Origin: Apostichopus japonicus
Lineage: Eukaryota > Echinodermata > Holothuroidea > Aspidochirotida > Stichopodidae
Assembly (NCBI RefSeq): GCF_037975245.1
Contig: NC_092573.1
Coordinates: forward strand, 3,412,501 to 3,476,500
Length of the DNA: 64,000 nucleotides
Direction: 5' to 3'
Under the pieces are notes generated by a model. The model saw only the letters and a program-made list of their open reading frames with translations, did not search any database and was not told the origin of the DNA. The position numbers and the translations under genes were made by a program. Shown in pieces: positions 11,559-28,238 of the stretch (within the stretch, counting starts at the first letter, position 1; each line of letters starts with the position of its first letter).

Positions 11559-11774
11559 CTTCCTCTGTCATTATTCCACGTGAAAGCTAAAGCCGGATTT
11601 CACTTAGGTTCCTTTAACCAATTACCTCGACGGACTGTATGGAGTTACAGCAAGGAAGGCACAAGACCACCTAATATCGATCTTAGTGGTACTCACGTGG
11701 TCAAGAATGAACCAATCAGCAAGACGGGGTTGTTGAGGAGCCTCGAAGGTAAAATGGTTTATGTTGATGTTTAA
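11559..11774 (+). CDS. Gene B probable last exon
   Basis: A long pyrimidine tract and CAG end at 11558. From there the frame is open for 71 codons to TAA at 11772, in phase 0, exactly what the donor after 9568 requires. The encoded segment (LPLSLFHVKAKAGFHLGSF at its start, ending EGKMVYVDV) is basic and mixed in composition with no domain I recognise. AATAAA follows at 11859, 85 bases after the stop, as expected for a terminal exon. The full product would be 245 residues. A cryptic donor GTAAAA near 11750 is an alternative, and the link to exon 2 is inferred from phase only. Confidence 0.4.
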   Translation, partial: LPLSLFHVKAKAGFHLGSFNQLPRRTVWSYSKEGTRPPNIDLSGTHVVKNEPISKTGLLRSLEGKMVYVDV

Positions 11775-11858
11775 TCTTAACACCTCAAGAATGGGTGACA
11801 TACAGCACATATGCACTCAATGACGTATATATGTGTGTTACTCGGGTATATATCGGTG

Positions 11859-11864
11859 AATAAA
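11859..11864 (+). other. Polyadenylation signal AATAAA (gene B)
   Basis: A canonical hexamer 85 bases after the stop codon of the probable last exon. Confidence 0.4.
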
Positions 11865-13690
11865 ATCCCCATTTCAACGAACCAGTGTGGTTTACTCCAT
11901 CAAACAGCGGTATCGGGGGGGGGGGGGGCGTGGACGGGTTGGGAGGGGGTCGTTGGAAATATGTATCAAGAATAATTATATTCAAATATGGGGGCTCTTC
12001 GCATTAACCATCTATGCCCAAATCGATTGTCACAAATTCGTGATAATGTTGGTCCATTCATAAGGCACGTACAGTTTTCCGTGCTGCGAACGTTTAACCA
12101 CTACATGTTGCCGCGTCCTCCTTCTATATGCCATGAATGCGAGCTTTTTCATTCATTCTTTTTCATTGTTCTTATTATTTTCTTCTTCTCATCGAAGAAT
12201 AAAGGCAAAATTGTTTATTAAATTGGAGCTTCATATAGATTGCAATATTTTCTTTACATTCAAAGTTGAGATATTTCGATGACATTTATCGATTGAAATC
12301 TGCGGTTTAATTTCAATCTCGTGAGAGCAATCGGCCTGCCATAGAAGGTGTCAGTAATTGTGAGGTTAATTAGATGACTGGTCATAAAGTAGTCAGCTCC
12401 TCGTGTCAAAGGCGCAATCGCATATATACTTCTCCAAGTAGTTCGCTTAGTACGAAATGTGAAAGAAGTTTCTTCATCACAAACTATCACCAAAAAAAAA
12501 AAAAAATGTTATCCGTAATACACGAATTTCGGAACAAGTTGCTCCAGATTATTGTCATTTCATCAGATGCAGCTAAATAATATTCATTTGATAAAGTATA
12601 CCACTCTTTTTTTTACAAAATAGAAAATAATTAAATGGAATGACAGACAGACAGACAGAGAGACTTCTCACATCAACGCTCCTCTCCTGTTTCTATATAC
12701 TGTATACAGTAGATACCGTGTATGGGATTTGCACGCAGCTGAGTCAAAAGTCGGTTTTATTTGCAAAAAAATGACAATTCCTTACCTAAGTTTCCTAGCC
12801 ACGTTACGATGACCATATAACTGTAATGAAACGTCAGGGCTATATGCTCACAGCCTCCCTCTCGGTATGAATTAAGAAACCTAAATTGTATAGTTGTGCA
12901 CCTGTATGATGATAATATAATCCTGAGCGTATTCGATGATATGGATATTTGGAGGCGGGGGATGGGGGGTGGGTAGGGGGTAGGTGGTAGCTATTTGAAT
13001 GAAGAAAAGCATCAATTATAATTAGTGGGTGGGTGTGAGAAGGGAGGGGAGTGGGGGGGGGGAGGGAGGTATTGACAATCTAAAATAATACAAATATACC
13101 TGATCTTTCTTTGAAAGGTAAAGAATATAGTATCTCCGATAGTATCTCCGGTTAACCCTCTCCGCCTATATTTGGCCCGAGTATTTTGAGTCTTCATTAC
13201 TGACAGAACAGCTGATGGCGTTCAATACTATAAACAACATTCGATTGATAATGTTCGCACGTGACTTTTCCTTCAAAAATCCATTTGCCTTTAAGCGACA
13301 ACAAATCACGAATTGTAATGCCCAAAGCCGATAAGCAAATCGTTGGTGTGTATTTAATGATGATTGGCAATACACTTAGCGAGTGTGAAGTTTGTACTAA
13401 ACCCTTTGGGCAAAAGAAGTTAACAGCAGACGAAATTAGGCATTAAACAGTGTACCATTAATGGACGTTGATGTTGCTGAGCACGTATAGACCTATGTAC
13501 ACATAAACTTACTCGCTATAAAATCTTGCACACAGTTAACACTTTCAAATTATCAAGACGACTTCGAATTATTGTTTATATTATATTTTCTTCTCAACAA
13601 TTATGTCAAGGTATTTGGTCTTGGACTTAAATCTTATAAGTTCTTAACGTCGTGTTGTAGTGCATGAAATATTTCATTGTTTTTCTTTTT
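11865..13690. other. Intergenic DNA with G-rich runs
   Basis: No gene seen. It has poly-G runs at 11916-11928 and a G-rich cluster at about 12954-12990 and 13025-13070 with many GGG tracts, able to form G-quadruplexes on the plus strand. A short (GACA)n at about 12642-12660 is also present. Confidence 0.45.
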
Positions 13691-13777
13691 AGATGATATA
13701 TATATATATATAATATACATATATATAATATATATATAATACATATATATAATATATAATATATATATATATAATAT

Positions 13778-13812
<35 letters not shown>
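13691..13812. repeat. (TA)n-rich microsatellite
   Basis: Interrupted TA repeat with periodic TAATATA and CATATA breaks. Confidence 0.9.
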
Positions 13813-15391
13813 TTAGATCGGCTTTGAATGAAACAAATTATCTCAATTAATATTAAATTCTTTATTAAACCGTGATAAATAAAGTCTATAGAAATAAATT
13901 ATTACTCCACGTTAAAAATTGCATGGATATGTCTCCCTAAATAACCTTAGGTATATATACTCCCCTGGAGTGTGTGAGTTTATATACTTGCATGTAGGCC
14001 TAGACTAAAAGTCACCTGACTAAGGGTGGCGTCAGAACCGTGGGTCATTGTTTGCATTCCAGCTCATCGTAATAATCCAGGGATTACATCTCCCTAATAT
14101 ACCATCAGAGATTTCATGTCATCGGCTAAAAGGCCTTTTGTTATTAGGATAAACAACCCTGCATGACGAAAAGAATCTCACTAAATTACAAATGGTTAGT
14201 TAATATATCCGTGGTCAATGTTAGCCTGAGACTATATATATATATATATATTCTTGTTACCTTTACTGGGAATCTTGAAAGCATGACGGAGAGGGGAACT
14301 TGAGGGAAGATTAGATCGAAGTGCCTGGTTCAACCAATTAGTAAATGGTCTTGGGATCAATATTATAATCAGATTTACCATACTATAAGAATATGAGCAT
14401 GGTGATGGCGTATCTAGATGAAGTGGTTCCAAATCTGATGAATTTTAGCGCATTAAATCATTCCTTTTCTCCGTTCGACGTATAATGACGTCAGAGGGGT
14501 TCGTCGTTATACAAAAGGATTTCTATGCAATAATTACCTACAAACATCTTGTCTGCAGGGTAGGCCTAGAAAAGGATTTCTCGACTTGTAGTGAGTGACA
14601 TAAAATATGAAAGGTCATCGGCATACATCGCCTTCAAAAGTTAAGCATTTTGAAAAATTGCTCAACCCTTCCACCAAAGTATTTTCTAAAGGTTATTCCC
14701 TGACATTATTGAGTGTGGAATTAGTGTTACTATAGTGATGGTTTAACCGAGGGAAAAAGTTTTGAGAATGGCGGGAAAATACCTGACAGTGGAACCTGAA
14801 CATGACTCCACCCCCCTTTTTTGTTTTGAATTTGTAGCATATTTTGGCGAATGTTGAAGCCTTCAATTTTTAAACCATTAAAGGCAACTGTAAGATTCTG
14901 TATTAACTAAAACCTGCATTATGTAGGACCTTTAACGTCTTTATATTATACTAAACACAGGAGATATGTTTATACTTCTATAGCCAAATCATAAAATCTG
15001 GTTATTGAGGGAGGGGAAGATATGTTGGGGGGGGGGGGGTTACTTTGAAACTTGAGAAAGAATCATTTCTCTGTTATTAATGTGCTGTCAGTATATGGTG
15101 TTCGTCAACTAGTGCAGAAAATGTACATGTTTTCCAAAGAGTAAACTTAAACCAGCGGAATAGTCCTTTAAGTCAGACAGAGCCTTGATTGTACCTTGTT
15201 TCAAGTTTTATTTGAAAATTGACCAGTCTATCATTTCCGCAGCAAAGGTTGCTGGGAATAATCTGTGCCGTACTCTTTGTTAGAGAATACCTAAACTGCA
15301 GTATATACACTGCAGTGCATATGACATCCACAGCTCTGAAGCCTGCAGGCGTATAACATGTGGCACGATATATTGCGATAAATTTTTAATC
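13813..15391. other. Intergenic DNA, no gene seen
   Basis: AT-rich, with a short (TA)n at about 14233-14250 and a poly-G run at about 15027-15039. Nothing coding can be supported. Confidence 0.45.
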
Positions 15392-15439
15392 TTACCCAGG
15401 TGCGTATCCAGGGGGGGGGCGTTGGGGGCGCGCGCCCCC

Positions 15440-15610
15440 CGGGTAAGAAAAAGAGGAGAGAAAAAAAAAGAAGAAAAAAGGAAAAAAGAGGGGAAAAAAG
15501 AAGAGAAGGAGAGGAAGGAAGAGAAAAGAAAAAGAAGAAAGAGAGAAAAAGGAGAAAAAGAGGGAGTAAAAGAAAAACGCCAAGACACCGGGAAGAGAAA
15601 GAGGAACAGT
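15440..15610. repeat. Homopurine (GA-rich) tract in the transposon
   Basis: About 165 bases of almost pure A and G on the plus strand, with GGAGAGAAAA, GGAAGAGAAA and similar words. The inverted second copy shows the same tract as pyrimidines at about 38512-38672. Open frames across it are low-complexity artefacts (Lys/Arg/Glu on one strand, Phe/Ser/Leu on the other). Confidence 0.85.
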
Positions 15611-16452
15611 GACATCATTACAGCGCTGAAGGGTAGCCAGTGACGGATCAATGATTTCGTAAAAGTTTGACTCACCCTACCCCTTACACCGACAACTCCA
15701 TTTTTTGACGTTTCCATTTTCCTCTCTCACTAATGATCTATATATATACTATATATGGTCTATCATAACGCGTGTGTAGAATTGTGCTATCAAACCAACT
15801 GTGGCTGGTCTCGAACTCGATCGTGTCGTTGGGGAACATGACGATTTTTGGGATGGGGGCGACCACCCGCCCCCCCCCCATTCAGCATTGTTTTAAATGA
15901 TATCGCTAAGTAATTTCAAAATAGAAAGTGCTTAGATGCAACTTACAAGGCCTGGGAAGTGTCCTTTCCAGCGATCTGGGAGACATTTTCGGCCAAAATT
16001 TTCTTGTACGTTTCGCGCCAACCTGTGGTGGCGCTACGCTGAGATAATTTGCCTACAGGCTTCGCCCTCCCTTGGCAAATTCCTCGCTACGCGCCTGTTC
16101 GAATTTGTGACGCAAACAGCAGATATCACATCATATCAGTGAGCATGAAAATGGCGTTCCAGGATGAAAAGCCTCAAAACTGTCCGACTTGCCTAAAAAA
16201 ATAACCCAAAATTTCCGCGCGCTTCGCGCGCGTTCAACGTGTTAATGTCAATATCATATAAGCAAGCATCGGTTAATACATCGCATGCCATCATGTACCG
16301 TACGGTCCGTTCAAATTGCGCAGTATACCGCGGGATGCTAATGTAAACAACGACATGTCTCATGTAGATGTTTAAAAAGCATGGAGGTCCAATTATGTCA
16401 AAACTCTCTTTTACATTAGTAATGGCGAATTAGGGGCTGCACCCCCGCCGCG

Positions 16453-16834
16453 CAGTGGCGGAGCGTCCATACGGTCAGGGGGCGCATGCCCCCCCCCTGA
16501 CGGACTCAAATGGACTGCTGGCGCCTTTTTCAGCTCTTTACCACTTTTTACTTATTCGTGATTATTGACTTTTTTATTGCGCTCTCATCTACTTATTGAC
16601 ATTTGTCACATTTTGTTGGTGTAATTTGGAGATGACACCTATTTATTCTTCGTTTATCTGCAAATTAGCCAGGCCCGGAAAAGGTCATTTCCGGCGATCT
16701 AGGGAGTATCTTTACTCAAAAATTTTCTGTACGCTACGCGCCAACCAGTGGTGGCGCTCCGCTTAGATAGTGTTGAAAGCGCCCCTACAGACCATTCTCG
16801 CTCCTCCCGACCAATACCCCTAGCTCCGCCACTT
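16453..16834. mobile_element. Nested 382-bp hAT element with exact 8-bp target duplication
   Basis: It begins CAGTGGCGGAGCGTCC and ends GGGGCTAGCT-complement (TAGCTCCGCCACTT), inverted repeats of 12 bp with one mismatch at the outermost base. It is flanked on both sides by CCGCCGCG (16445-16452 and 16835-16842), an 8-bp duplication typical of hAT. The second copy of the host transposon lacks this insertion: near 37527-37560 it reads straight through the site. The right half of the nested element contains the same GGTGGCGCTCCGCTTAGATAG module as the ends of its host. No coding capacity. Confidence 0.85.
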
Positions 16835-17529
16835 CCGCCGCGCCTCCTACGCCTATGTGTATAGTGTTCGGTTTCGGAAATATCTGCTATTTTTTCATTT
16901 CCTTCAACCAAGTTTTATAATAGCCGTTATAACAGGTTTTAATATTTGTACACCAATAAATTAACTGTGTCTGAATTTTCGAAAATTTCTGACCAACATT
17001 CTGCATCACACTTCCCTCTACTCGTGCAATTTTGACCAGTCTGTTAGGGGTTCAAGGAAGTTTTTCTATATTGGTTGTCCATAGATGAAATTTTGTACAA
17101 CATTATGGGTATGTTTTCAAGTGAGTTTTTTCACGAGAAATGTGAATTTTCAAATTCGGAACAAATATGGGGCTTAAAACCTTGAAAAGTGGGGCTGACG
17201 GGTATTGTTGGCCGTGACGTAGAATCACCTACAAAAGCAAAGACCCACAGGAGATGCGATCAGGTCGAACATGATGTGTGCCGGGTTGACAATCTTCAAA
17301 AAGGTTATGGATGGAAAAAAAAAAAACTATTAGGAAATACTTGGTTCTCAGGCAAAAAGTGTACATCTGGTTGGTCATTTCAAGCCCGAGAAGTGCCGTT
17401 TCCGGTTATCTGGGGGGTATCAAAATAAGAAATTTTCTTGTACGCTGCGCGCCAACCGATGGTGGCGCTCCGCTTAGATAGTAATTCGCGCCCCCCGGGT
17501 TTGAAAATCCTGGATACGCGCCTGTTACC

Positions 17530-20500
17530 CTTCCACGATCATTCACCACAAATAAAATAGACCTGCTCAATTCAATCTTCTCGTTTACCATATACTTGAA
17601 TAATTCTAATGACAATTTTCCTTTTCCAGCTACGATATGTAATTCAAAATTGTACAGTGCCCTGTCCCAGTGGTAATTATGTAGATAATATATCAAACTG
17701 GTCATTTGGATGAGTTAATGAATATATTTTACGCATCGACACCTTTTATCCCCCCGCGTAGAGGGGCCTGTAGGAAAGTTTATATTCAGCACAGAGGCTA
17801 TAGTATATATATGTATACTGCAGTTTATACTAACTCAACATTTAAGTGCTTTAACATAACATTTTTGATACCATACATAATCATACACCCTATATATTTG
17901 ATCGGTGTCGAAATAATGTATCTCGAGAAACGATGAAACTAAACAGGACGCACGGTATACGGGTGGGGTGGGGTTTAGGTGGGACTGAAAGTTAAGATAC
18001 ATCGGGTCTATATGTGGCATTTTCTGAACCCGTATCACACTGCGTAATATACAATTCAGCAGCGAGTTGAAGCGTGCGTTCGACGTCACGCTTGTATAAC
18101 CGGGTTGAATTAGTTGAATTGGAAGAATATTTGACTGTACGGAACAGTGGAATCTAGTAGTTAATGGTTTTAATTTCGCAATTAAGTTTCTAGGACATTA
18201 GCGTCAGTCAGAGAGACTATACGAGAGGAGGTATGAAGCATTGAACAGTCATAAACTTACTGAGTATGCGTGGATTGTGCTGGGTTTGCTTGATCTGTCC
18301 TGCTTACAAAAAGCTGCCGCGGTTCACACTTGAATATACTTTAAGACTCCCCATGCATGAAGTAGTAGAACCTAAAAGCATTTGGCTGAACGATGCATAT
18401 CATTATCTGAATTGTCCACTAAATACAATAACGACAAGAGTCACTGGATGGTTACCATCGAAGGAGAATATACAGCTTCATGTATAGTTTACAGTAAATG
18501 TTGATGCATGCATGCGTGCAGGTCAGTGTTATATCATAATTGCGATACGCGCATTGCGCTATATAATTTCAGCAACTATATTTGTAAGGAAAACTTTCCG
18601 CAAATGCATGTGCAACCTGTTGCTCTATTATAAAGTATCGCATTGAATTACTAAATAACATAATCACATTCAAAATGTTAAGTCAATTTGAATTGAAGAT
18701 TAATTCCAATAACTGCAGTACAAAGTAATCAGTGTAGCCTATACTTAACGAATGTAATATTAAATACTTCTCTTGGTGGGAAAATGCAATCCTGAGTCAT
18801 AAACCCTGGACAAGACTTGGCCCCGATTTGTTTTATATATTTGTGTATGTAAAGTATAGTTTACCTTCCTGAATCCTCTTCGGAATTCGTGTTACATATG
18901 TACGTTATAAATATTAATGCTTGTTTCTTATGAAGCGTGTAACACGAAGCACCTGATTTGATATTTATGCAGCAGACTATCTGTATAATTTACCATTAAG
19001 TGCACGCACATCATTCAACATAATTATTATATACCACGGGATTACAAAAGTCAACCATGGCAGTTGCTTTTAACCATGCAGTATATAGGAAACGGTTATC
19101 GAAGGATGTAATTTATTGTAACATTCAGACAATCAGACGACATAACATGCATTAAATTTCCCGATGTTGTATGTTTGCTTCTTGCGATAGATAGAGAAAA
19201 GACCCAATTAACCGTTGAATAAATTTGTCATATATCATTTCACACAGACTAATTTTGACTTCTGACTGCTACACTCATGCATGCAACCATTTGTTATAGA
19301 GAACAATTGTTGATTCGATGCATCAGACGGATGTCTCAGTGAGTTCAATATATAAGCTTACTAAAGAAAAGAAAACCTTATCCCAGCAGCTGTGAGCATC
19401 TATTTCAAGTTAATAATAAGTCTTAAGTTTTACGACTGACTTTTAGTGCGAGTACAGATCTTGAGTGAGAGAACAAGTTACATTTCTCTCGATGTGATTA
19501 CAAAACTAAAAGCACTCTAGTACCAGGACATAATTTTGTACTAGTTCAAATGTTCCTCGGTATATTGAGTAGGCCTAGAGTACCAGCTCGGGTACAATCC
19601 AACAAATTGTCGAGTATGAGGACAGGTAAATATGCAAGAGTATACGAGAATAAGCGCGGTCTCACTATAAGTCTGTTTGACGATTATTGTACAGCCTAAA
19701 CGAAAGAAGAGACTCAAAATATGTATTTTTGACTATTCAAGAAACTTCCGCAAAATTCGGAAATGAGTCCAATTGGATATGCGCCCCCCCCCCCTTAATA
19801 ATAACCCAATTCTCACATTTGATGGTAATTCTAGTCTCCATTAAAGTTAAGATGATAGAAAATAATGTCCGGAATGTGATACCAAAAGTAGGCTAGGTCT
19901 AGCTAAACGTCCGCTATGAAGGGTGTTGCATGTATGTCGTTCGACCAAGTGATGATGTTTGTTTTGCCAAAAAAAAAATATATATATATAGAAAGGGGAA
20001 ATTAAGTTGACATATCCATATACTGTAAAGATATTAGTAACATATGTTTATGTTGATGCATCATGCATTCGCTTGCTGGGGATTAAGCCATCTAAAACAG
20101 TTATAACTTCTCTAATTCGTTGAATGTGTACACGCCAGTTTTACAACATTGGATTTTTTAAAAATCTTTAAACCATCTACAGCAACAGAGTGGGTAACCA
20201 ATCTAGCGTATTATATAGCACATTTTAAGCTGACGATCCTGACGCTAAATTTTACAGTCTTATCCGCTTCCAGCATATAAATTTATGGAGATGATATTCA
20301 GGTAAGTAAACACGCATTGTGTTTATTATACCTTAAGCGTCACGAGTAGTGTCCTTGTTATTATCGAACTAAATAAATAATGGGAAACAAGGAGCGGTAA
20401 ATTTCGGGAGTAGAGACAGAAACAAATATTGGTGAGATTGGTTTTATGTTACTCCTCTGATGAAAAACAAAAAGCAAGGAAGTTATCAACCAGATGAAGA

Positions 20501-20807
20501 AAAGAAAAAGTAAAGATGAAGAAGAACGAACAAGGTGTCTGTTTTCATTAATCTCAGCTGAAGATAATGCAGACCTAACTCTCCTTTTTAACTAAACAGT
20601 GAAATAATATCCACGTATTTGTCATAAGTCATTGTGAGAAGAGAAGCTTGTTTCGACTAAACAGTGTATTCAATGTGAACAATATTTCTACCTTTACATA
20701 AACAAAAATGGCAAGAACATGTTTCACAAAGTGATGTAGTCGATTGTGATAATTATCACAGATATAGTTTGGTCATATGATAAAAAAAAGGGGAATAGTT
20801 TCTGAAA
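17530..20807. other. Intergenic DNA, no gene seen
   Basis: AT-rich sequence without supportable exons or RNAs. Small poly-C (about 19784-19795) and (TA)n (about 19979-19990) runs are present. Confidence 0.45.
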
Positions 20808-20915
20808 CTATTTTTCATTCGTTTGGTTATATATATATATATATATATATAGGCTATATATATAGGCTATATATAGGCTATATATATATAGGCTATATAT
20901 ATATATATATATAGG

Positions 20916-20974
<59 letters not shown>

Positions 20975-21020
20975 TATATATATAATCAAACGATCAAACG
21001 AATGAAAAAAAGTTATATAA

Positions 21021-21072
<52 letters not shown>

Positions 21073-21092
21073 TATATATATATAACTATGGA
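20808..21092. repeat. (TA)n array with TAGGC interruptions inside an inverted repeat
   Basis: TTTTTCATTCGTTTGGTTATA at about 20808-20829 faces its complement at about 20981-21008, with TA-rich DNA between, so a hairpin of about 200 nt is possible. The TA core is broken five times by AGGCTATA. A second (TA)n follows at 21028-21088. Confidence 0.8.
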
Positions 21093-21095
21093 TCC

Positions 21096-21360
21096 TACCT
21101 TAGGTCGACTGTTACATTGACTTACACACTAAATTTAATCTAACCCGAACCCTTTTTTCTAACCCTAACCCTGAACCGACCCTAACCAAAACTTTGAAAT
21201 GAACGTTTTAGAGGACGGAGAACATTATAAAGCTATTTGCGACAATAAAAAAGTGTCTTAAAATGGTAGTGAAAACATTAGGTCGACACTGAAATGTCGA
21301 CCTAAGGTACACTGTTGACCTAAGGTACACTTTTTTACCATAAACTGTCGACCTAAGGTA
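21096..21360. mobile_element. Small MITE with 14-bp perfect inverted ends (TACCTTAGGTCGAC)
   Basis: TACCTTAGGTCGAC at 21096-21109 has an exact complement at 21347-21360. Further copies of the TTAGGTCGAC word occur inside, near 21279, 21294 and 21313, in both orientations. The interior has a few CCCTAA units (about 21158-21186) like degenerate telomere sequence. It is bounded on both sides by (TA)n. No frame of note. Confidence 0.7.
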
Positions 21361-21369
21361 CATATTATG

Positions 21370-21370
<1 letters not shown>

Positions 21371-21438
<68 letters not shown>

Positions 21439-21439
21439 T

Positions 21440-21488
<49 letters not shown>

Positions 21489-21500
21489 CTTCTTCTTCTA
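21371..21500. repeat. Compound microsatellite (TA)n(GT)n(TA)n(TTC)n
   Basis: About 50 bases of TA, then about 18 of GT, then about 35 of TA, then a TTC-rich part. Confidence 0.95.

Positions 21501-23835
<2,335 letters not shown>

Positions 23836-23887
<52 letters not shown>
23836..23887. repeat. (TA)n microsatellite
   Basis: About 50 bases of perfect TA repeat. Confidence 0.95.
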
Positions 23888-26575
<2,688 letters not shown>

Positions 26576-26622
<47 letters not shown>

Positions 26623-26640
26623 GTATGTATATATATATAT

Positions 26641-26713
<73 letters not shown>
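26576..26713. repeat. (TA)n microsatellite
   Basis: About 135 bases, with a few GTATGTATA interruptions. Confidence 0.95.
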
Positions 26714-26715
<2 letters not shown>

Positions 26716-27172
26716 CATTTTTATCCATGCACACCGAGTGATAATTCCCCTATAAATATATACAAGTGCAATATAGCAACAGCCTGTTTACTAATAAATA
26801 GAAATTGCTGATGAATAATTCCTTACGATTTAACTTGTGATGATGCATCTTCTTAATTCACATGATAAAATATAACGATCGCACAACTTCGCTGTTGCTC
26901 TCTATCCTCCACAGAAAGGACAATATTGCTTTTAACGAACTCGTTTGCTTTTCTTTACGAAATGTCGTCGGAACTATCCTATATGAAAATAACGCATGCA
27001 CAAACAACATGCAAGAGAATAAACGGCCTTGCGTCGACTTTGGATAATGTTCGTGAAAAAACAAAAAACCATATTGCGATAGTTGTTTTGCCGATCAGCC
27101 ACACGCACTCCTCTCGTATCCTCTTTCTCACTCTCTCGCTCTTTCTCTGTCTCTCTTTCCTCTCCTCCTAGA
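26714..27172. other. No firm gene; pyrimidine-rich tract
   Basis: The last 70 bases before 27172 are nearly pure C/T (CTCTCT and CTTTCT words) ending in CTAG, which resembles a very strong splice acceptor leading into the small frame at 27173. Overlapping frames on both strands upstream of it are not supported. Confidence 0.4.
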
Positions 27173-27292
27173 ATGAAGTCTCTCTTCTTTCTTGTTTCTT
27201 ACTGTTTTCTTGTCGTAATATCGCTAGCAGCTATATACGTAGCACTAAAATGCACGGCGACATTCTGTATATGCATATTGAGTGGTGACTAA
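27173..27292 (+). CDS. Possible small hydrophobic peptide or signal-peptide exon
   Basis: ATG lies two bases after a long pyrimidine tract ending in TAG. The frame is 39 codons to a TAA: MKSLFFLVSYCFLVVISLAA, followed by a segment with three Cys. The first 20 residues look like a secretion signal or a membrane anchor. It may be a complete small peptide, or the first coding exon of a secreted protein (possible donors GTAATA or GTGACT near its end). No downstream partner exon is seen, so it may equally be chance. Confidence 0.2.
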   Translation: MKSLFFLVSYCFLVVISLAAIYVALKCTATFCICILSGD

Positions 27293-28230
27293 ACGACATT
27301 TTAAAGACAAGCTCTATACGTCGTGTAGTATTTCGGCTGGCAGAGCTTTGCTTGCTGCACGGAATCATATTGGTTATGCTTGGATGATCACGTGATTGTG
27401 GCGATGATTTCTCGGGCTATAGTTTCTAGCAGTAAAAAAGTGTCCCAACTGAAACGGGCAAAACCTAAAAGATTTTTTTTTTAAAAACATTTTCATCTCT
27501 CGTGTGAGCCAGATAATCTTATTCGACGACGAAACAGATTTTATTTCCCTTAAATATCTATATACATATTCAAAAATACCCGGGGTACTATTTCCCCTTT
27601 ACAAATGAGATTTGAAGTATTTTATTTTATCCTGATTTACTCGAAACAGAAAAATAAAGAACGGAACAAGGAATGTATAACTCAGGGGCCCTAGTCAGGG
27701 GGCATAATAAATTTGAAAAAAAAAGAGAGCAAAACTTAATTTTTATATCCAAAGTACTGCATATGTCTATAAATCCCGTTGCGCGCAAGTTTTTTTTTTT
27801 GGTAAAGGGGGGGGGGGGGTGAATATATGCTATAAATATGAGGAATAACACAGCGTCTTTTAAAAGTAAAACGAAGCAAGCTGCTTGAACGAGTTCTGGG
27901 AATTTTCTTGAGCATGTCTGTCCCTGAGTTTTTTTCATGAAATGATAAAAGTTTAACTCTCAAGAAAGATAAGAGTCTGATTCAATGAATTCGTTAGTAA
28001 CAGACAAACAACATGTAATTGTCCATTTATAACCAAGACAGAGCACGATTACCTCTTCCGCATGTCAACTGCAGTAGTATTTAATGCATACAAAGTATAT
28101 ATAGACAAATAAAATATACGTGTCATAGCATATAGCTGAAGTAACAGGTTCTTTATTAATATTTAGTGATTTCCTATAGCTATGGGAAATACATTGGGGC
28201 GCTGATGTAAACATGAAAGCTAAAATGAAC
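27293..28230. other. No gene seen
   Basis: AT-rich unique DNA with poly-T and poly-G runs near 27792-27820. Confidence 0.45.
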
Positions 28231-28238
28231 ATTTAAAA

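Larger units (their letters stand above)
15397..17524 (+). mobile_element. Non-autonomous hAT-like transposon, copy 1 (5-bp target duplication)
   Basis: The ends are inverted repeats: CAGGTGCGTATCCAGG at 15397 and CCTGGATACGCGCCTG ending at 17524 (15 of 16 match). They are flanked by the direct repeat TTACC at 15392-15396 and 17525-17529. Behind the left end lies a homopurine block (about 15440-15605), then unique sequence. A subterminal module with TTCCGG-type boxes, TTTTCTTGTACGC and GCGCCAACC/GGTGGCGCTCCGC recurs near 15965, 16695 and 17400. No transposase is detectable. A second copy lies inverted at 36439-38716. The CAG-type end favours the hAT superfamily; the 5-bp duplication would fit a hAT5-type group. 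A 382-bp element is nested at 16453-16834. Confidence 0.85.

Noticed and set aside
15280-15717. Long Phe/Ser/Leu and Lys/Arg/Glu frames, also at 38459-38786
   Set aside because: They translate the homopurine tract of the transposon and occur on both strands. Not proteins.
21158-21186. Telomeric repeat array
   Set aside because: Only a few interrupted CCCTAA-like units inside a MITE.
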